Shown here: one piece after another, positions 50,314 through 53,406 of the stretch
Numbering within the stretch: position 1 is the stretch's first letter
Layout: each line of letters opens with the position of its first letter
Source: Mucilaginibacter sp.
GTDB taxonomy: Bacteria > Bacteroidota > Bacteroidia > Sphingobacteriales > Sphingobacteriaceae
Length of the DNA: 53,406 bases
Reading direction: 5' to 3'
Assembly: GCF_028287845.1 (NCBI RefSeq)
Contig: NZ_JAQBOW010000099.1
Location: forward strand, 1-53,406
Notes under the pieces: generated by a model
What the model saw: the letters and a program-made list of their open reading frames with translations, nothing else
Told to the model about the DNA's origin: nothing
Databases searched by the model: none
Made by a program: the position numbers and the translations under genes

Positions 50314-50724
50314 ATGAAGAAGATCTTATTTATTCTTATCGTTATTGCTTTCGCACTTAAAACCCAAGCGCAGGTCCAAGCCATAACCTCGCCAGATCAA
50401 GACTCAATTTTCACCACCAATATTGATGTAGCACCCGAATTTAAAGATGGTATGGATAGGTTCTATGCCCGTTTGCATCGTATCGCCTACACATTTACAG
50501 ACAGGTTTAGGGAACACCAGGGCCGCGTAATTGTAATAATGGTTATAGAAAAGGACGGCAGCATATCTAACCTAAAGGTATTACACGGCTTTTCTGAAAA
50601 ACAAAACCATGAAATATTAAGGGTTATAAAAAGGTTAAATAAATGGAAGCCAGGTATGCGGTCTGGAAAACCGGTACGTGTATTATGTTCTATCCCGATT
50701 GATTTTAAGCTGATAAAGTCTTAG
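50314..50724 (+). CDS. Secreted single TonB-C-domain protein
   Basis: A 136-residue exported protein (signal ending KTQAQ) with one TonB C-terminal domain (about 40-136). VAPEFKDGMDRFYARL replaces the P-E-F-P-G-G start, followed by GRVIVIMVIEKDGSISNLKV, NHEILRVIKRLNKWKPGMRS and GKPVRV. It is a divergent paralogue of the upstream two-domain protein, 50 bases away, probably made by duplication. A role in binding TonB-box proteins is possible but unproven. Confidence 0.78.
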   Translation: MKKILFILIVIAFALKTQAQVQAITSPDQDSIFTTNIDVAPEFKDGMDRFYARLHRIAYTFTDRFREHQGRVIVIMVIEKDGSISNLKVLHGFSEKQNHEILRVIKRLNKWKPGMRSGKPVRVLCSIPIDFKLIKS

Positions 50725-50841
50725 ATTTTAAATTACTTAAATTCAGATAACGTCTGAATAATCGTATCAGCTTTTTTACGGCTTCGTAGTATGGTATACT
50801 AATTAGATTTAGCATATTTATATTTCCAATATAAACCAAAT

Positions 50842-52386
50842 ATGAAACCAAAAAAGCGATCAACGGCTGCTTCGGCTGATGGCAAAAATTCGCGTCGTGT
50901 ATTTATTAAAAACAGTGCGACGCTGGCCGCATTGGCTGCTGCCGGTCCGCTTATTAATGTATCAACACTTTTTGCTGCCACAAAACCGGGCAAAGACATG
51001 ATCAACGCCTTGCAGGTAGGTGCCAACTCATTTGTAGAAGAAGGTGTTGATAACGTATTGGATATTTTGCAAAACCGCGGATCTATCAATACCATATTTT
51101 TAAACACGTTTACTTATGGCACCGGCCTTGCCAGCCGCATGATTACCGGCAATCCGTTCCCGGATCACGGTCCGCAGGAGCCTGATAAAAACTTTCATGG
51201 CGGTAACTACGCCATACCTCATGCAAAATACTATAAAAATACAGTACTAAAAGATACCCAATCACCGGAATATGGCGACCGTGACATTGTAGCGGAAGTA
51301 TTAAAAGCATCAAAAAAACGGGGCATGAAAGTATTTGCCACTATTGAAGATCAATGGCGCAATGATGTGCCCGGAATAGATGAATGCCGCGAGATAGACC
51401 TGTTGGGCCGTAAAGCTGTAACGCTGTGCCTCTTCAATCCTAATGTACGTGAGTTTTGGACGGCCCTGGCAACCGATACCTGCACATCGTATGATGTTGA
51501 TGGTATTGTAGTGTTTAATGAGCGTAACGGACCGCTGTTAAACGCGCTTGGAGCGAGTCATATTGTTACTAATATTGATCCCTCAAAGTCTACTTGTTTT
51601 TGCAATTATCACCAGCAGGAAGCAAAGAAATATAACATCAATTTTGAGCGGGCAAAAGAAGGCTATCACAAGCTGGATGAATTTGCTAAAGCAGCATTAA
51701 AAGATCAAAGACCAAGTGATGGTTATTATGTAGAATTTCAGCGTATTATGCTGGAGTATCCGGAGATAGTGGCCTGGGATAAACTGTTTGATATTGGCAA
51801 ACACCAAATTGTTGATGATGTTTACAAAGCGGTAAAAGCCATAGGCAAAAAGCAATTGGTTGGTTTACATATTGAGCATGTAAATTCATTTAATCCGTTT
51901 TTTAGAGCTACCAGGGATTATGAAAATTTGGCTCAGCGCGTAGACTTTTTAAAAGTAGTTATGTATAATAACGTAGGCGGCGAGCGTTATGCCAGGTTCA
52001 TCCATAATATCGCGTCGACCATATTCAAAGATGTGCCGCCCGAAGAATTGATGCGTTTCAATAATCACCTGCTTGGTTATAGTGAAAAAGAGGCTGCCTT
52101 AGACAAGTTAGCTATGGAAGGATTATCTGCTGATTATGTTTTCCGCGAAACCCAACGAGCCATTGCCGGTGTAAAAGGTAAATGCCCTATCCTGCCCGGT
52201 ATTGATATTGGCATCCCGGTAGGTAAAAAAAGTCACCAGCAAACGCCCGATGACGTTTACAATGCTACGCTTGCTGCTTATAAAGCAGGTGCCAACGGCG
52301 TAATCCTATCGCGTAAATATTCTGAAATGAAACTGGAGCAAATAGATGCCGCCGGACGCGCGATACGCGAGGCTATGAAAGGATAG
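50842..52386 (+). CDS. Tat-exported TIM-barrel-like protein, possible glycoside hydrolase
   Basis: A 514-residue protein with a twin-arginine signal (SRRVFIKNSATLAALAAAG, about 17-35), so it is exported folded. The mature part looks like an alpha/beta barrel: MINALQVGANSFVEEGVDNV, a GMKVFATIEDQW strand, DVDGIVVFNERNG with a Glu (about 225-237), GLHIEHVNSFNPFFRATRDY with another Glu, and a C-terminal AGANGVILSRKYSE strand. Pairs of strand-end Glu residues fit a retaining glycoside hydrolase, but no named family is recognised. The last codons (Met-Lys-Gly-stop) are the first unit of the 13-bp tandem array that follows. Confidence 0.7.
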   Translation: MKPKKRSTAASADGKNSRRVFIKNSATLAALAAAGPLINVSTLFAATKPGKDMINALQVGANSFVEEGVDNVLDILQNRGSINTIFLNTFTYGTGLASRMITGNPFPDHGPQEPDKNFHGGNYAIPHAKYYKNTVLKDTQSPEYGDRDIVAEVLKASKKRGMKVFATIEDQWRNDVPGIDECREIDLLGRKAVTLCLFNPNVREFWTALATDTCTSYDVDGIVVFNERNGPLLNALGASHIVTNIDPSKSTCFCNYHQQEAKKYNINFERAKEGYHKLDEFAKAALKDQRPSDGYYVEFQRIMLEYPEIVAWDKLFDIGKHQIVDDVYKAVKAIGKKQLVGLHIEHVNSFNPFFRATRDYENLAQRVDFLKVVMYNNVGGERYARFIHNIASTIFKDVPPEELMRFNNHLLGYSEKEAALDKLAMEGLSADYVFRETQRAIAGVKGKCPILPGIDIGIPVGKKSHQQTPDDVYNATLAAYKAGANGVILSRKYSEMKLEQIDAAGRAIREAMKG

Positions 52387-52500
52387 TATGAAAGGATAGT
52401 ATGAAAGGATAGTAGAAAGGATAGTATGAAAGGATAGTATGAAAGGATAGTATGAAAGGATAGTATGAAAGGATAGTATGAAAGGATAGTATGAAAGGAT
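52375..52500. repeat. 13-bp tandem repeat (ATGAAAGGATAGT), nine units plus a partial
   Basis: Nine copies of ATGAAAGGATAGT run from 52375, the fourth lacking one T (52414-52425), and a tenth is cut after ten bases. The first unit is the end of the preceding gene. Each unit spells Met-Lys-Gly-stop, and its AAGGA lies five bases ahead of the next ATG. Confidence 0.95.
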
Positions 52501-52539
52501 TTGTGAAGTTTTAAAACTTCACAAATCCTTTCATACTAT
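52486..52539. repeat. Perfect 54-bp palindrome at the end of the array
   Basis: Positions 52486-52512 and 52513-52539 are exact inverted copies with no spacer. The outer part of each arm is a unit of the 13-bp repeat; the inner part is TTTGTGAAGTTTT and its complement. It can form a cruciform in DNA or a long hairpin in RNA and is a likely terminator for the upstream gene. Confidence 0.9.
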
Positions 52540-52564
52540 TTAATTGTACACATTAATTGTACAC

Positions 52565-52600
52565 AAAAAAACCCGTATCACAATGATACAGGTTTTTTTA
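52565..52600. terminator. Bidirectional terminator between the barrel gene and rpmA
   Basis: A-rich AAAAAACCCGTATCA pairs with TGATACAGGTTTTTTT with one mismatch around a short loop. It lies 20 bases beyond the rpmA stop on the reverse strand. Confidence 0.8.
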
Positions 52601-52619
52601 ATATTATAAGCTTTGCTAA

Positions 52620-53069
52620 TTACTCAGCTGCAGGTGCTTCATCAGTATCTGCAGCTTTCTTTTTAGGAGCTGCTTTTTTCTTTGGAGCTGCAACTTCTTC
52701 AGCTACAGGCGTTGCTGCTACTTCCGCAACAACAACAGGTGCTTTTTCAACAACCGGTTTAGCTGCTGCTTTTGCTTTAGGTGCCGGTGCAGCATCTTCT
52801 GCTACGGGTGCAACTGCAAAAGGAATTACAGATACGTATGAACGGTTGTCTGCTTTCTTTTTGAAAACTACTTCGCCTGCTGCTAAAGCAAATAAGGTAT
52901 GATCTCTGCCGATACCTACATTAAGGCCCGGATTGTGTTTAGTACCACGCTGACGAACGATGATATTACCTGCAATTGCCGGCTGACCACCAAATATCTT
53001 GATACCTAAACGTTTGCTATGTGACTCGCGGCCGTTTCTTGAACTACCGGCCCCTTTTTTGTGTGCCAT
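52620..53069 (-). CDS. rpmA: 50S ribosomal protein L27 with long C-terminal extension
   Basis: A 149-residue L27. Residues 1-85 are a standard L27 ([55 protein letters not shown]). The N-terminus is the mature form without the cleaved leader of Firmicutes. A further 60 or so residues, rich in Ala, Pro, Lys, Val and Glu ([17 protein letters not shown]..., [12 protein letters not shown]), extend the chain well past the usual 85-90 residues. Such tails are low-complexity and probably disordered. It is the second gene of the rplU-rpmA operon. Confidence 0.97.
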   Translation of the reverse strand: MAHKKGAGSSRNGRESHSKRLGIKIFGGQPAIAGNIIVRQRGTKHNPGLNVGIGRDHTLFALAAGEVVFKKKADNRSYVSVIPFAVAPVAEDAAPAPKAKAAAKPVVEKAPVVVAEVAATPVAEEVAAPKKKAAPKKKAADTDEAPAAE

Positions 53070-53116
53070 TTCTTATATTTTTATGAAACTAAAAAAGCTT
53101 CGTTTTAAAAATCTGA

Positions 53117-53406
53117 TTATAAAGTTATACCGGTTATCTCGATCTTGGTAAATTGCTGACGGTGACCGTTTTTCTTTTTGTAACCTTTTCTTCTTTTCTT
53201 TTTGAAGATAATTACTTTATCACCTTTTAAATGAGACACGATCTTAGCTGATACTTTAGCGCTTTTCAAATCGGTTCCCAATTTGAATTTACCTTCGTTT
53301 TCTGCTAACAACACATTGTCAAATTCAATACTAGCGCCCTCGTCACCTTGTAATCTGTGTACAAAGATCTGCTGGTCTTTAGCAACCTTAAATTGCTGTC
53401 CTGCTA
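53117..53406 (-). CDS. rplU: 50S ribosomal protein L21, C-terminal part
   Basis: The reverse-strand frame is open from the window edge to TAA at 53119-53117, giving 96 codons plus two bases. It begins AGQQFKVAKDQQIFVHRLQG and runs through FDNVLLAENEGKFKLG, KGDKVIIFKKKRRKGYKKKN and GHRQQFTKIEITGITL, the hallmarks of L21. The true start lies just outside the window. L21 binds 23S rRNA in the large subunit. rpmA begins 47 bases downstream, the conserved rplU-rpmA order. The Met codon at 53314 is internal. Confidence 0.96.
   Translation of the reverse strand, partial: AGQQFKVAKDQQIFVHRLQGDEGASIEFDNVLLAENEGKFKLGTDLKSAKVSAKIVSHLKGDKVIIFKKKRRKGYKKKNGHRQQFTKIEITGITL

Noticed and set aside
52375..52500. 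CRISPR array
   Set aside because: The units are contiguous with no spacers, and no cas genes are present anywhere in the window.
53117..53314. A 65-residue protein starting at Met 53314
   Set aside because: The frame stays open to the window edge and matches L21 throughout; this Met is internal.

Overview
The window reads as chromosomal DNA of a Bacteroidota (Bacteroidetes) bacterium, most likely a Sphingobacteriaceae member of the Mucilaginibacter/Pedobacter type. The reasons are the type IX secretion genes (a CHU_C-type C-terminal sorting domain, PorP/SprF and a PorE-like OmpA protein), promoter boxes of the TTTG-N19-21-TAnnTTTG kind, almost no Shine-Dalgarno sequences, and signal peptides ending in A-Q. 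The assignment is an inference from gene content; no 16S gene is present.

Layout. 1-7.2 kb: a 3-hydroxyacyl-CoA dehydrogenase, a small WxxGxW lipoprotein, then a type IX secretion adhesin/PorP/PorE-like trio. 7.4-12.1 kb: arginine metabolism (arginine deiminase, CtlX-type citrulline hydrolase, arginine decarboxylase). 12.2-16.8 kb: ferritin-like DUF892 protein, tRNA-Leu(CAA), HscB, KdsA, KdsD and a BtuF-like binding protein. 16.8-18.9 kb: an accessory islet at tRNA-Leu(TAG). It is bounded by a second copy of the tRNA 3' end and carries a small protein plus nucleotidyltransferase pair, a degenerate tRNA-Leu copy, palindromic repeats and a decayed gene. 18.9-24.2 kb: a beta-barrel protein, a CocE-type hydrolase, a sugar isomerase/epimerase and a lipid A acyltransferase whose 3' end is duplicated downstream.

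24.4-31.7 kb is the most interesting region. Five small secreted beta-sandwich proteins, four of them clear paralogues, sit between a 930-residue outer-membrane beta-barrel protein with Ig-like domains at both ends and a divergent PapD-like periplasmic chaperone. It looks like a Bacteroidota chaperone-usher-like fibre system. A terminator lies between the subunit genes and the usher-like gene.

31.8-40 kb: a redox or electrophile-stress cluster (Crp/Fnr, DoxX, two pirins of which one is frameshifted, AraC, YcaC-like hydrolase, LLM flavin monooxygenase, FMN reductase, MarR and an HMA-AraC fusion). 40-43.2 kb: a hybrid histidine kinase and a LytTR regulator. 43.8-53.4 kb: housekeeping genes (3'-5' exonuclease, peptide ABC ATPase, RNase R, polyprenyl synthase, TonB-domain proteins, a Tat-exported TIM-barrel-like protein, L27 and L21). 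A 13-bp tandem array fused to a perfect palindrome lies just downstream of the Tat-exported gene.
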